Shown here piece after piece: positions 17,562 through 26,854 of a stretch of DNA of 64,000 nucleotides; position 1 is the stretch's first letter, and each line of letters begins with the position of its first letter. This DNA comes from CAYSRJ01 sp964521865 (GTDB lineage: Bacteria > Spirochaetota > B62-G9 > DRHN01). The notes under the pieces are model-generated. The model had not been told where the DNA came from and did not search any database. It saw only the letters and a list, made by a program, of their open reading frames with translations. Both the position numbers and the translations under genes were made by a program. The stretch is from the NCBI GenBank assembly GCA_964521865.1, contig CAZFTJ010000001.1, positions 248,001-312,000 of the forward strand. Direction: 5' to 3'.

Positions 17562-19514
17562 ATGAAGTTTACTATAAAAATTAGAAATTTATATATTTTT
17601 ATTATTTTCATATTTTTTATATTATTTATATTTATAATTAATGATTTTCATTATTTAGTGTTTAGTATCCTTTTTATAAATGTTCTTTCATATTTTTTAG
17701 GATTAATCCTGCTGAATCTATTAAAAATACAGAATTCTTCCAATAATTATATATCAACAGTCGTATTAGGATTATCAATTATTATTATATTAACTAATTT
17801 ATGGTTTTTATTGAATCGTAGTGTTTCAATCATATTTTTACGGATAGTTTTTTTAATTATATTTGGATACGGTTTGTTTATTTTTCATCGTAAGTATGCA
17901 AAAGATAATTCTAAACTTAAACAATATTTTTTTAGTAATATAGATAAAGAAAATTTTATAATTTTTATTTTCATTTTTATTTTATTATTTATCGTATTAT
18001 TCCCTTTAAGAGGTTTGTATGTCGCTCCCCTCCATGACCCGCTTGCTATTTCTTTAATATCAAAGAATATTGTTAAAGGCAATTTTACATTAAATTTGTT
18101 ATCCAGTAGTATGCAATTTTATCCTAATGGATTAGCTGTGCTTGTTTCTTTAATAAGTGCAATTTTCAAGCTCGATTATGCAAAGGAACTTTTATATATA
18201 ACAAATATATTTAATTTTTTAACAGGGATTGCTTTTTATTATTTAGGTAGAGAAATATTTCAGAAAAAGATTGGTGGTAGCATATGTTTGTTCGTATCAA
18301 TGTTTGTTTCTTATTTCCCTCTATCCCTTTATTATATAGCTGGGAAAAATGCCCAAATATTAGGATATTTCACTTCCATTATTGCTGTATATTATATGTT
18401 AAAAATTATCAATACAATAGAGTTTAATTATAAAAATGCAATTATTCTTGCAATATTACTAGCGGGCAGCCATTATTCACACTATAATTCTACTGTATTC
18501 ATTATAGGAATATTTTTAGGTGTTTTTATTTTAATGGTGGCTTTTCCTCGTATATATAAAATGAGGGTTTCAAATATTTTATTAAATTATGGACTAATTA
18601 TTATTTTAATGTTGATTTTGTTAATACCGAATTTATTGATTATAAAAAAAGTAGGGGGAGTTAAGTTTGATGTAACAAGTAAGGTTTTTATAAGTAAAAT
18701 AACATTAAGTTCCTTTGTTAAATCGTTTTTAATACATACTAAGTTAACGGCTGGAAAAATATTAAAATATGTGTGGTTGAGTGGATTAATAACGATTATT
18801 CCTATAATAATCTTAAAAAAATATACATATTTAAAAATTTATATATTATTATTGATTATTTTATCATGGATTATGTTTTTAACATCTGGTATTTCTGAAA
18901 AGTATAATTTGTTTTTTATTTCAAGCAGTTTCAGTGCAATGCTTACTTTTATACCTTTAGTTTTATTTTTTTCTTTTTTTATTTTATTTTTATTTGAAAT
19001 GATGCCAAAGAAATATATCAACATTTTGTTATTAATTATCATTATTACTTCAATACTCAGTGGACTTTGGAGACTTGATAAATATGAAAATGCAAGAAAA
19101 CGGTCTGTCGTTAGTAAAGATGATATCAAAGCCTTTCACTGGATTAATAGAAATATAAAAGATAATATGTTTTTTATAGGTCGGGTTGCATTTACGAGCA
19201 CCTCGTTTTTAACAGATGCAGCATTATATATTCCTTATTATTGTAATAAAGATATACTGTTAAACTTTGTTGGCACTGAGAATTTTGACAGGGATAATAA
19301 AAATGATATACAGCTTTATAAGACATGGATTAGCGATTTTGGCAAAAAAGAAACAATCGAAAAATTATTAATTAAAAATATTAAATATATTTATATTGCA
19401 AAAAAGTCTGTTTTTGGTAATGGTGGGTTGAAACAAGAGGATCTTGAAAAATATAAAGACTTATATAAAAAAATATATAGTCACAAAGGCACAACGATTT
19501 GGAAAATTAATTGA
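17562..19514 (+). CDS. Polytopic membrane protein, GT-C-like or polymerase-like
   Basis: 650 residues with a dozen or more hydrophobic segments and a soluble C-terminal tail of ~140 residues. A loop after the fifth span reads LYVAPLHDPLAISLI; such short acidic loops after early membrane spans occur in GT-C glycosyltransferases and in O-antigen polymerases. I do not recognise the exact family. It resembles the 581-residue protein at 6842-8587 in overall plan (membrane half plus soluble tail), so the two may act on the same lipid-linked glycan. Its last eight bases overlap the end of a convergent gene. Confidence 0.6.
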   Translation: MKFTIKIRNLYIFIIFIFFILFIFIINDFHYLVFSILFINVLSYFLGLILLNLLKIQNSSNNYISTVVLGLSIIIILTNLWFLLNRSVSIIFLRIVFLIIFGYGLFIFHRKYAKDNSKLKQYFFSNIDKENFIIFIFIFILLFIVLFPLRGLYVAPLHDPLAISLISKNIVKGNFTLNLLSSSMQFYPNGLAVLVSLISAIFKLDYAKELLYITNIFNFLTGIAFYYLGREIFQKKIGGSICLFVSMFVSYFPLSLYYIAGKNAQILGYFTSIIAVYYMLKIINTIEFNYKNAIILAILLAGSHYSHYNSTVFIIGIFLGVFILMVAFPRIYKMRVSNILLNYGLIIILMLILLIPNLLIIKKVGGVKFDVTSKVFISKITLSSFVKSFLIHTKLTAGKILKYVWLSGLITIIPIIILKKYTYLKIYILLLIILSWIMFLTSGISEKYNLFFISSSFSAMLTFIPLVLFFSFFILFLFEMMPKKYINILLLIIIITSILSGLWRLDKYENARKRSVVSKDDIKAFHWINRNIKDNMFFIGRVAFTSTSFLTDAALYIPYYCNKDILLNFVGTENFDRDNKNDIQLYKTWISDFGKKETIEKLLIKNIKYIYIAKKSVFGNGGLKQEDLEKYKDLYKKIYSHKGTTIWKIN

Positions 19515-19884
19515 AATTAAATTTTAATGTCATGCATAAAACACCACCTGTTATCATTATTAAACCAACCCATTGAATAGAATTCAATTTTTCTTTATAA
19601 ATTATCCAGCTTGCTATGGCTAATAGGATGTAAAAGAATGAACCAGATATTGCAAAAGCTAATCCAAGTTTTAATCTTGATAATACTAGGATCCATACCA
19701 TATACCCTATGCCTTGAAGGAATATTGCTGATATTGTAAAAGGAGATTGCAATACTTTTAGCAAGTATTTAATAACATCATCTGATGAATAAATAGAACT
19801 TACAGTCAGTATTCCCTTTTTAAGTATTAATTGACTTGCAATAGTGTTCATTGAAAAAATTAGAATCAATAATATGTTTTTCAT
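19507..19884 (-). CDS. Small EamA/SMR-like four-helix membrane protein
   Basis: 125 residues with four predicted membrane helices, resembling half-size EamA or small multidrug resistance transporters such as the ArnE/ArnF flippase subunits. The stretch AFAISGSFFYILLAIASWIIYKE is typical of the third and fourth helices of these proteins. In this setting it may help translocate a polyprenyl-phosphate sugar, but that is inference. It is the last gene of a five-gene block on the minus strand that runs against the rest of the polysaccharide locus, and its end overlaps the convergent gene by eight bases. Confidence 0.7.
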   Translation of the reverse strand: MKNILLILIFSMNTIASQLILKKGILTVSSIYSSDDVIKYLLKVLQSPFTISAIFLQGIGYMVWILVLSRLKLGLAFAISGSFFYILLAIASWIIYKEKLNSIQWVGLIMITGGVLCMTLKFNFN

Positions 19885-19893
19885 TAAATAGTC

Positions 19894-20688
19894 CTATTTA
19901 TTTGATTTATAGCTCATTTTATATATTTTAAAAACAATATTTGCGAAGGGTTGTGGCCACATTTTTTTAAATATTAATTCATCTTCGCTATGCCTTCTTT
20001 TATTTTTAATTGCTTTTGATGTTTCAGAACCCTCGTGTATTCTATGAAACATTAAAACCTTTCTGATAAACAAAAAACTACCGCTCATTTGAGACAGTCT
20101 TATCCAGGCGTCCCAGTCAAGATTAATTGTCAATTGTTTCGAAAATTGAAACTCTCCTATTTTCTCCTTAATATACATTACACTGGGGCAGGAAATAGGA
20201 TTACCAAAAACTAGCATGCTCTTTTTAAAAACATTCATCTTGATTTGTTGATTAAATAAAAAAAATGAATTTAAAATGAGTTTTTTAATGATGAGGTTAA
20301 AGTTTACAGTAACTTTTTCATTATTGTGTATTTCTCCATAGTTGGTGAAAACAATCAAATTATAATTGTTTTTTTCAGCAATTGAAATGCACTTTTCAGT
20401 ATAATCTGGCGCATATACATCATCCTGATGTGCAAGTGTAACATATTTTGTATTGCAGCAGTTATAAGCGAATGTCCAATCATCACCTATGCATTTACTA
20501 TTTTCATTAATTTTAATAGGAAGTTCATATTTTTCAGAAAGGTGTGATAAATATTCAGATGGTGTTGAACTGGTAATCAACAGGCGACTTCTAACAGTTT
20601 GTTTCTTAAGAGATATTATACAATCTTCTAAAAATGGAGATTTTCTATATGCCAGTATGACAAACGTGTGATTAATTTTTTTTGTCAT
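19894..20688 (-). CDS. Family 2 glycosyltransferase
   Basis: A GT2 enzyme of 264 residues. FVILAYRKSPFLEDCI opens the nucleotide-binding domain, LAHQDDVYAPDY is the DXD-type metal motif, and LDWDAWIRLSQM corresponds to the conserved ED/WD region near the catalytic base. It starts inside the end of the upstream methyltransferase gene (17-base overlap), so the two are coupled. The donor and acceptor sugars are not known. Confidence 0.82.
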   Translation of the reverse strand: MTKKINHTFVILAYRKSPFLEDCIISLKKQTVRSRLLITSSTPSEYLSHLSEKYELPIKINENSKCIGDDWTFAYNCCNTKYVTLAHQDDVYAPDYTEKCISIAEKNNYNLIVFTNYGEIHNNEKVTVNFNLIIKKLILNSFFLFNQQIKMNVFKKSMLVFGNPISCPSVMYIKEKIGEFQFSKQLTINLDWDAWIRLSQMSGSFLFIRKVLMFHRIHEGSETSKAIKNKRRHSEDELIFKKMWPQPFANIVFKIYKMSYKSNK

Positions 20689-21268
20689 ATATTATTATTA
20701 ACTCGTGGTATTTAAAGTACTTACCTATCGATTTAAGGTTTATGGGGAAATATTGTTTTTTTTGTAAGGAATAATTGTAAATATTTTTCAATCGATTCTT
20801 TATAAAAAAATCATAATTAATAAAAATCCTGTGCGTTTTATCATGCTGAAATCCTTTTTCTCCCGGCACAATTATAATAATTCTTTGTAAATCTAAGTGA
20901 TTACAGGACTGAAACAGATTATTTAAAGTTTTAACCGGGTCATTTAAGTGTTCTAAGACATGACTCATAATTAATGTACTGTATTCGCCAGGTTTTAATT
21001 GTTTGAGCTCATAATTATCTAATTCAGGGTTGTAATATTCTACATTTAATCCCATTTTTTTACAGTATCTAACTGTTGCTTCATTTACCTCATAACCAAT
21101 TGATCCATCTGGTAATAATGAAAGTAATTCTCCAATACCACAGCCAAAATCAATAGTTTTTCCGATTATATATTTTAGTATATTTTTTAAATAGATTTTC
21201 CGTATTTTCTTTCGAATAATACTCCTTTTTAATTGGTAGTCAGTATACTTCTGATCATATTTTAACAT
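20672..21268 (-). CDS. SAM-dependent methyltransferase
   Basis: A class I methyltransferase of 198 residues. Motif I is IDFGCGIGELLSLL, an acidic end of beta-2 follows (YEVNEATVRYC), and MSHVLEHLNDPVKTL is the motif IV/post-motif region of methyltransferase type 11/23 proteins. It probably methylates a sugar of the surface glycan or a biosynthetic intermediate. It is co-transcribed with a GT2 gene, with overlapping ends. Confidence 0.82.
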   Translation of the reverse strand: MLKYDQKYTDYQLKRSIIRKKIRKIYLKNILKYIIGKTIDFGCGIGELLSLLPDGSIGYEVNEATVRYCKKMGLNVEYYNPELDNYELKQLKPGEYSTLIMSHVLEHLNDPVKTLNNLFQSCNHLDLQRIIIIVPGEKGFQHDKTHRIFINYDFFIKNRLKNIYNYSLQKKQYFPINLKSIGKYFKYHELIIIYDKKN

Positions 21269-21283
21269 TTTGATTGGAGTTAT

Positions 21284-21661
21284 TTATTTTTTACGACCAT
21301 ACTCTTTTATTTTTTTTAATTCATATTTTAATATTCCAATTTCTTGAACAAGGTTTTTAACATTTTCGGTAAGTTTTGAAATAACAATAGAATAGTGTAT
21401 AAGTATTGAGAGAATTGCAGTAAAGAGAAGTATAAAAGCAGCAGCGGGTGGATAACTTACCCCTAGCAATTTTGCGATTAAATCAATACCTCTTCTCCAA
21501 AAAGAAAAAAGAATAAACAATCCACTGAAAAATAACCATAGGAGTGAATACTCTTCCTTCAACTTTTTTTTTCTTATTAATTCGACAATGAAAATAGTAA
21601 TTATTACACTTCCAAAAAGTGCAAAATACTGAATTTTATTTGTGGAGTAACTTTTAAACAT
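21284..21661 (-). CDS. DUF2304 small membrane protein
   Basis: 125 residues with three predicted spans (FALFGSVIITIFIVELI, YSLLWLFFSGLFILF, AAAFILLFTAILSILI) and a charged C-terminal helix. This is the DUF2304 pattern, including the LKEEYSLLWL stretch. These proteins are regularly found directly after a DPM1-like glycosyltransferase and are thought to be its membrane partner. That is the case here: the start overlaps the end of such a gene by eight bases. Confidence 0.85.
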   Translation of the reverse strand: MFKSYSTNKIQYFALFGSVIITIFIVELIRKKKLKEEYSLLWLFFSGLFILFSFWRRGIDLIAKLLGVSYPPAAAFILLFTAILSILIHYSIVISKLTENVKNLVQEIGILKYELKKIKEYGRKK

Positions 21662-22385
21662 ATTCTGTAGTCCTTGTATGTTTTTTATTTTTCGGATAAG
21701 TGTATGTTATTAATATAGCTAAAATTACTTTAATCATATAATATAATGAATTAAATCCTTTTATAGAAGATTTTCCATTTATTCTTTTTTTCATTTCAAT
21801 TGATACTTCTTTCATTTTAAAATTGTTTTTATCCAATAAAATGATAGCTTCAGGTTCAGGATAATCTGTTGGGTAATAATTAGCAAAAAATTGAATTGCT
21901 TTCTTGTTATAAGCTCTAAAGCCAGAAGTGTTGTCTGAGATACTTTGCTTTATTAGGATTGAATTGATTAATGAAAAAATTTTAATACCTATTTTTCTTA
22001 AGAATGATGACGTATATCCCTTTTTATTTCCACAAAATCTTGAACCAATAACAACGTCGGCCTTATTTTTAAAAATAGGTTCAATAATTTTAGATACTTC
22101 AGACGCATTGTGCTGGCCGTCACCGTCGAATTGGAAGGCGTAGTCATAATCTTTTAACACCGCATATTTAAAGCCTGTTTGAACGGCACCACCTATTCCA
22201 AGATTACATGGTAAATTTATAACTTCAGCCTTCTCGGTACCTGCGGCAATGCTTCCGGTATCATCCTCTGAACCGTCATTTACGACAAGTATATCTATAT
22301 TTGGATACTCAGCTTTTAAGGAATTTATTACATTGAGTATATTTGACTGCTCGTTATATGCTGGAATAATGGCAAGTATTTTCAT
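21654..22385 (-). CDS. Polyprenyl-phosphate glycosyltransferase, GT2/DPM1-like
   Basis: 243 residues of the dolichol-phosphate-mannose-synthase type. Motifs seen are LAIIPAYNEQSNI, VVNDGSEDDTG, the metal motif FDGDGQHN and SDNTSGFRAYNK. It probably transfers a sugar from an NDP donor to undecaprenyl phosphate on the cytoplasmic face, giving a donor for GT-C enzymes such as those in this locus. Its partner DUF2304 follows at once. The start codon is only 21 bases from that of a divergent gene, leaving no ordinary promoter space. Confidence 0.88.
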   Translation of the reverse strand: MKILAIIPAYNEQSNILNVINSLKAEYPNIDILVVNDGSEDDTGSIAAGTEKAEVINLPCNLGIGGAVQTGFKYAVLKDYDYAFQFDGDGQHNASEVSKIIEPIFKNKADVVIGSRFCGNKKGYTSSFLRKIGIKIFSLINSILIKQSISDNTSGFRAYNKKAIQFFANYYPTDYPEPEAIILLDKNNFKMKEVSIEMKKRINGKSSIKGFNSLYYMIKVILAILITYTYPKNKKHTRTTEYV

Positions 22386-22406
22386 GTTATTTAATAATCG
22401 AACGAT

Positions 22407-23345
22407 ATGTCGAAAAATACAATAAATATTCTTATGGCAACGTTTAATGGAGAAAAATATATTGAAGAACAGGTTGAGTCAATAGTAAACCAGAGCTTCA
22501 AAAATTGGAAGCTCTTTATACGTGATGACGGATCGACGGATAATACAGTAGGAATTATCAAAAAGATTGCTTGTGTAAATCCTGGAAAAATATTTTTTGT
22601 GGATAGCTCAAAGAAGTCTCTCGGTGCAAAGGGTAATTTTGCCCAATTGCTTGAATCGACCGATGCCGAATACTTTATGTTCTGTGATCAGGATGACGTC
22701 TGGCTTAAGGATAAAATTGGATTGACATATAACAGGATGATTGAGATTGAAGAGAAAATCGGACATGAAAAACCGATCCTTATTCACACGGATTTGAAAG
22801 TTGCAGATGAGAATCTTGCTGTTTACGCACCTTCGTTTTCTCAGTATCAAAACTTGAAACCTTTAAAAGTAAAGTCGATCAACAGGCTCCTTGTGCAGAA
22901 TGTTATCACCGGTTGTACGGTAATGATCAATAACGCCTTGAAAAAAAAGGGGCTTCCGATTCCGAGAAAGGCAATAATGCATGACTGGTGGCTCGGGCTT
23001 GTCGCATCCGCTTTTGGTATTGTAGATTATATCGATGCACCCACGGTGCTTTACAGGCAGCATGGTATCAATGCAATTGGGGCAAAAAAGTGGGATTTTC
23101 GTTATATCGTATATAGTGCACAAAGCTTAAAGGAGAAGGCAGCATCGATAAAAATGACAATCGATCAGGCGAAGAGTTTCATCGATAATTACGGTAAAAC
23201 ACTTGACGTTAAATCTTATGAAATAGCAAATGTATATTCCCATCTTGATGAATATTCTTTTTTTAAAAAAAGGTTTAAGATTATTCGGTACAATCTGTAT
23301 AAAATCGGGTTTCTGAGGAACATCGGGATGTTTATCAGGATGTAA
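22407..23345 (+). CDS. Family 2 glycosyltransferase (rhamnosyltransferase-like)
   Basis: 312 residues. NILMATFNGEKYIEEQ, IRDDGSTDNT, the CDQDDVWLKDKI metal motif, and HDWWLGLVAS place it in the WcaA/RfbN-like GT2 group, many of whose members move rhamnose or related deoxysugars. It opens a block of genes visibly less AT-rich than the genes to the left, suggesting a different origin. Its ATG is 21 bases from a divergent start and has no clear ribosome binding site. Confidence 0.85.
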   Translation: MSKNTINILMATFNGEKYIEEQVESIVNQSFKNWKLFIRDDGSTDNTVGIIKKIACVNPGKIFFVDSSKKSLGAKGNFAQLLESTDAEYFMFCDQDDVWLKDKIGLTYNRMIEIEEKIGHEKPILIHTDLKVADENLAVYAPSFSQYQNLKPLKVKSINRLLVQNVITGCTVMINNALKKKGLPIPRKAIMHDWWLGLVASAFGIVDYIDAPTVLYRQHGINAIGAKKWDFRYIVYSAQSLKEKAASIKMTIDQAKSFIDNYGKTLDVKSYEIANVYSHLDEYSFFKKRFKIIRYNLYKIGFLRNIGMFIRM

Positions 23346-23375
23346 ACTGCACCGTCATGCCTGGACAATACGTTT

Positions 23376-24200
23376 ATGTACTACATTACAGCTTCCATTG
23401 TTGTTTACAACAACAATCGAGATGACCTCAGTAAATTATTATCATGTCTTTTTAAAATAAGGCTGCTTGGCAGGATATTCGTAATAGACAACTCAATCTC
23501 AGGCCGGTTTTCATCTCAATGTAACGGTGAAAGAGTAGAATATATCGGAAATCCCGTTAATCCAGGATACGGTGCGGCCCATAATCGAGCGATTGAAAAA
23601 TCTATCGGTACTTCCAAATATCACATCGTAATGAATCCTGATATTTATTTCAATGATGGTTCCGTTGAAAAACTCTTTTCATTCATGGAAAAAAACAACG
23701 ATGTGGGGCTTGTAATGCCCAGGATTCTCAATCCGGACGGATCTACCCAGTATCTCTGCAAGTTGCTTCCCGCACCTTCCGACCTTTTATTCAGGCGGTT
23801 TTTACCGTTTAAAAAATTAACTGAGAGGCGAAATGGAATATATGAACTGCGATTTACGGGGTATAATAAGGTGATGGAAGTGCCGTACCTCTCCGGATGT
23901 TTCATGTTTTTACGGACCGAAGCCCTTAAAAAAGCAGGGATGTTTGACGAGAGGTTTTTTATGTACCTTGAGGATACCGATCTGTCGCGGCGCATACACG
24001 CGCACTATAAAACCGTGTATCATCCGGATGCCGAGATATATCACAGGTATGAAAAAGGGTCGTATAAAAGTACGAAACTTCTATGCCGCCACATGGTTTC
24101 TGCATTTAAATATTTCAACAAATGGGGCTGGTTTTTCGACAGGGAGAGAAAGAAAATAAATGTCGATACTCTTAAGAAATTGCGGAATATAAACGATTGA
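23376..24200 (+). CDS. Family 2 glycosyltransferase
   Basis: A GT2 enzyme of 274 residues with ASIVVYNNNRDDL, VIDNSISG, VMNPDIYF as the donor-binding acidic motif, YLSGCFMFLR, and FFMYLEDTDLSRR carrying the ED base. The NPD motif and the WGW end are usual in rhamnosyl/galactofuranosyl-like GT2 proteins. It lies 30 bases after another GT2 gene and 28 before the initiating transferase, in one likely transcript. Confidence 0.87.
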   Translation: MYYITASIVVYNNNRDDLSKLLSCLFKIRLLGRIFVIDNSISGRFSSQCNGERVEYIGNPVNPGYGAAHNRAIEKSIGTSKYHIVMNPDIYFNDGSVEKLFSFMEKNNDVGLVMPRILNPDGSTQYLCKLLPAPSDLLFRRFLPFKKLTERRNGIYELRFTGYNKVMEVPYLSGCFMFLRTEALKKAGMFDERFFMYLEDTDLSRRIHAHYKTVYHPDAEIYHRYEKGSYKSTKLLCRHMVSAFKYFNKWGWFFDRERKKINVDTLKKLRNIND

Positions 24201-24228
24201 GAAATCTTGAATAGGCAGGAAACAAGGG

Positions 24229-25515
24229 ATGAAGAAACGGCTGGTATTTTATCTTTTTTACGGAGTAGTCATTTTTTTCATCCTCTATATCTGTTTTCTT
24301 CTTTATTTCATGGATGTACAGGAAGCAACGCTGTTTTTTTTAGAGAGGATCGGGAATGTCATCCTGATTATCATAGTGGCGCTTTTTCTCTCAAACCTCT
24401 TCGATCTTATCTCATTTAAAAGGGAGATCAAGAAAGAATCGAATCTGTTGAATGAAGTGTTTTCGGTTGCCGGAAAAACCTTGATTATCATTCTCATTAC
24501 GTCATTTGTGGAATTTTTTATTTTTTACAGAACGAAACTCGGAAGGGTGATTTATGTAAATCTCTTTGTCCTCCTCTCCCTTTTTCTTGTAACGGAACAT
24601 GTTGTCGTTAATTATCTCATTCGAAAAAGAAAGCTGAAGATACTGTGGCTGAGCACTATACCCTGCATGCAGGTTGAAACTGATTATTCGCTTGATATAA
24701 GCCGCAACAATATAGAAAAAAATTTTGTCAACAATGACCAGGAATACGATCTTGCAATCTATGATTATCCGCCGAAAGATCATGTCAATCTAAACGACCT
24801 TGTGCATACGATTATTTCGATAAAAAACCCGATCGATCTCATAACCTACGTCGAGGAACGCACAGAAAAGATCCCGCTGAAGTATGTCGATGAGCTGTGG
24901 CTGTTAAAGAATATACGGACGTATGAATCCGTCTACGATAAGCTGCGACGATTTATAAATTTTTTCAGCTGTATTGTATTGCTGATTATTCTTTTTCTTC
25001 CATCTTTTTTCTTTGCACTCGTTCATACGGTAATATCGAAGGGTCCTGTATTTTTTGTTCAGGAGCGTGTCGGGTACAAAGGGAGAAAATTCAACCTGAT
25101 CAAGTTCAGAACGATGATCGATCGGGCAGAAGCGGACGGCCCTCGTTTTACTGAAGAAAACGATCCGAGGGTCACCGGATTCGGAAAAATCATGCGCAGG
25201 TTCCGAATTGATGAGGTTCCGCAGCTGCTGAATGTGCTCAGGGGTGATATGAATTTGATCGGCCCCCGGCCCGAGAGGGAGGAGTTTATCGAACACCTCG
25301 AAAAAGAGATCTCTTTTTATAAACTTCGATTGGAGATCAGGCCCGGCCTGACCGGCTGGGCTCAGGTAAACTTCGCCTATGCCGGCTACAATACGAACGA
25401 TCACCTGAGAAAGCTCGAATACGATTTATACTATATCAAAAACAGGAGCCTCCCATTGGATCTCATCATCCTTCTGCGGACTATTAAAACAATGCTGACC
25501 CGAAAGGGCACGTAA
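24229..25515 (+). CDS. Initiating sugar-phosphate transferase, WbaP/exopolysaccharide type
   Basis: A polyprenyl-phosphate sugar phosphotransferase of 428 residues that attaches the first sugar-1-phosphate to the lipid carrier. The N-terminal part has four membrane helices and a short CoA-binding-like middle domain. The C-terminal third is the bacterial sugar transferase domain, with KGPVFFVQERVG, LIKFRTM, DEVPQLLNVLRGDM, GPRPERE and RPGLTGWAQV. The final LEYDLYYI is also conserved. It should start the synthesis of the glycan made by this cluster. The sugar (galactose, glucose or an acetamido sugar) cannot be read from sequence. Confidence 0.9.
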   Translation: MKKRLVFYLFYGVVIFFILYICFLLYFMDVQEATLFFLERIGNVILIIIVALFLSNLFDLISFKREIKKESNLLNEVFSVAGKTLIIILITSFVEFFIFYRTKLGRVIYVNLFVLLSLFLVTEHVVVNYLIRKRKLKILWLSTIPCMQVETDYSLDISRNNIEKNFVNNDQEYDLAIYDYPPKDHVNLNDLVHTIISIKNPIDLITYVEERTEKIPLKYVDELWLLKNIRTYESVYDKLRRFINFFSCIVLLIILFLPSFFFALVHTVISKGPVFFVQERVGYKGRKFNLIKFRTMIDRAEADGPRFTEENDPRVTGFGKIMRRFRIDEVPQLLNVLRGDMNLIGPRPEREEFIEHLEKEISFYKLRLEIRPGLTGWAQVNFAYAGYNTNDHLRKLEYDLYYIKNRSLPLDLIILLRTIKTMLTRKGT

Positions 25516-25590
25516 CGGTTCGGGCCGATGCCTGTTCGGATTGGTTTTTTTCGTTGCAGCAACAGTACTGCTATCCGGGGGAAACGCGAC

Positions 25591-26826
25591 ATGAGTGTGA
25601 ATCTTCGTGATGAATTGAAATCATCTAATATCGAATCATTTGCCCTGTTTATCATTTTTGCACTAATCTGGCTCGGGTTCGGCACCTATATTGCCGGTTT
25701 CATTACTCTTTCTTTCATTTTCAGTCTTTTTTTTAAACGAAAGCGCGAGTTTATTTTTTCCTTTTTTCAGGATAGACCCTTTTCAATACTCCTGCTTCTC
25801 TTTGTTTTCAATAATATTGTTTCTTCACTCCTTTCCATTCAAAAGGGGGAATCCGCACTTCTTTCGTTTGTGTGGTTTCTTATGATTTTTATTCCCATGT
25901 CCTATGTCAGGTTTTCCTTGCATAAGAAAAACGATTTTTTTATGCGTCGAATCGTACCGATCAGTCTTTATGCGTCATTGATTATTCTGGTGTATCTTCT
26001 GGTAGTGTTTCTTAAAAACACATTCACAGCCGGTTTGTACTTCGGAAGGTACAGCTTTTATTTTCTGGGTCCTGCGACGACGCCCGATACGATTGTTATG
26101 TTAAGCGGTATCGGATACGGGTTTATACGGCAGAAGGGGGGAAGGCTCTGCCGCTGGCTGGGATTTTTGTACATCCTGTTTTGTATTTTCGGCATAATGC
26201 TCACGTATGACAGGGGAGGGTTTCTTGCAATCTTTGTGGTGAGCATCATTCTTCTATCTTCCGATTATAAGAGACTTTTGATATTTTTTGGTCTGATAGG
26301 GGTTTCGGTGTATCTCATACTTACGGTTTCATCGCTGCAGCAATTGAGGCATCTCTTCGATTTTATCTATTCGGCCCAGAGTATTAAAAGGCTGATGAAT
26401 GTTGAACAATTCGCTGCCTTTCGATCCGCATGGGGAATGATCAAGGATCACTGGCTTATGGGGGTCGGGACAAACAATTTTTCCGCTTTTTCTAAGCAGT
26501 ACGGGGTTGGAAAATGGTACGCCTATGCACATAACTTCATACTTCAGTTCTGGGCTGAAAACGGGTTGCTGGGGATGGTTTCGGCTCTGTCGATGATCGG
26601 ACTGCTGATTTACCGGTGGCTTGCGTCATACAGGCTTTACGAATATAAGCATATCGCCTTCGGTATCGGAGCGAGCTTTATCGGCATGCTGATCGGCAAC
26701 CTGACCAACTCGACTATATGGATAGTTAAGATCGCGCTGCCGTTCTGGCTTCTTGCAGGAGTGATGAATGCGGTTTATTTTGCGACGAGGGATGAAAGCA
26801 TAAAGCTCAATACTTACATGAAATGA
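25591..26826 (+). CDS. O-antigen ligase/polymerase family membrane protein
   Basis: About 411 residues with ten or more spans and the Wzy_C/WaaL region. The large loop near residues 290-330 reads IKDHWLMGVGTNNF and then AHNFILQFWAENG; the His in AHN is the residue conserved in WaaL ligases. It may either ligate the polymer to lipid A-core or polymerise repeats; the two classes are not separable by reading. I chose the ATG at 25591, preceded by GGGGAAA, instead of an upstream ATG at 25528 that has no site. Confidence 0.82.
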   Translation: MSVNLRDELKSSNIESFALFIIFALIWLGFGTYIAGFITLSFIFSLFFKRKREFIFSFFQDRPFSILLLLFVFNNIVSSLLSIQKGESALLSFVWFLMIFIPMSYVRFSLHKKNDFFMRRIVPISLYASLIILVYLLVVFLKNTFTAGLYFGRYSFYFLGPATTPDTIVMLSGIGYGFIRQKGGRLCRWLGFLYILFCIFGIMLTYDRGGFLAIFVVSIILLSSDYKRLLIFFGLIGVSVYLILTVSSLQQLRHLFDFIYSAQSIKRLMNVEQFAAFRSAWGMIKDHWLMGVGTNNFSAFSKQYGVGKWYAYAHNFILQFWAENGLLGMVSALSMIGLLIYRWLASYRLYEYKHIAFGIGASFIGMLIGNLTNSTIWIVKIALPFWLLAGVMNAVYFATRDESIKLNTYMK

Positions 26827-26854
26827 AGGAAATTGTAGTTTTTTATTAAGTGGA

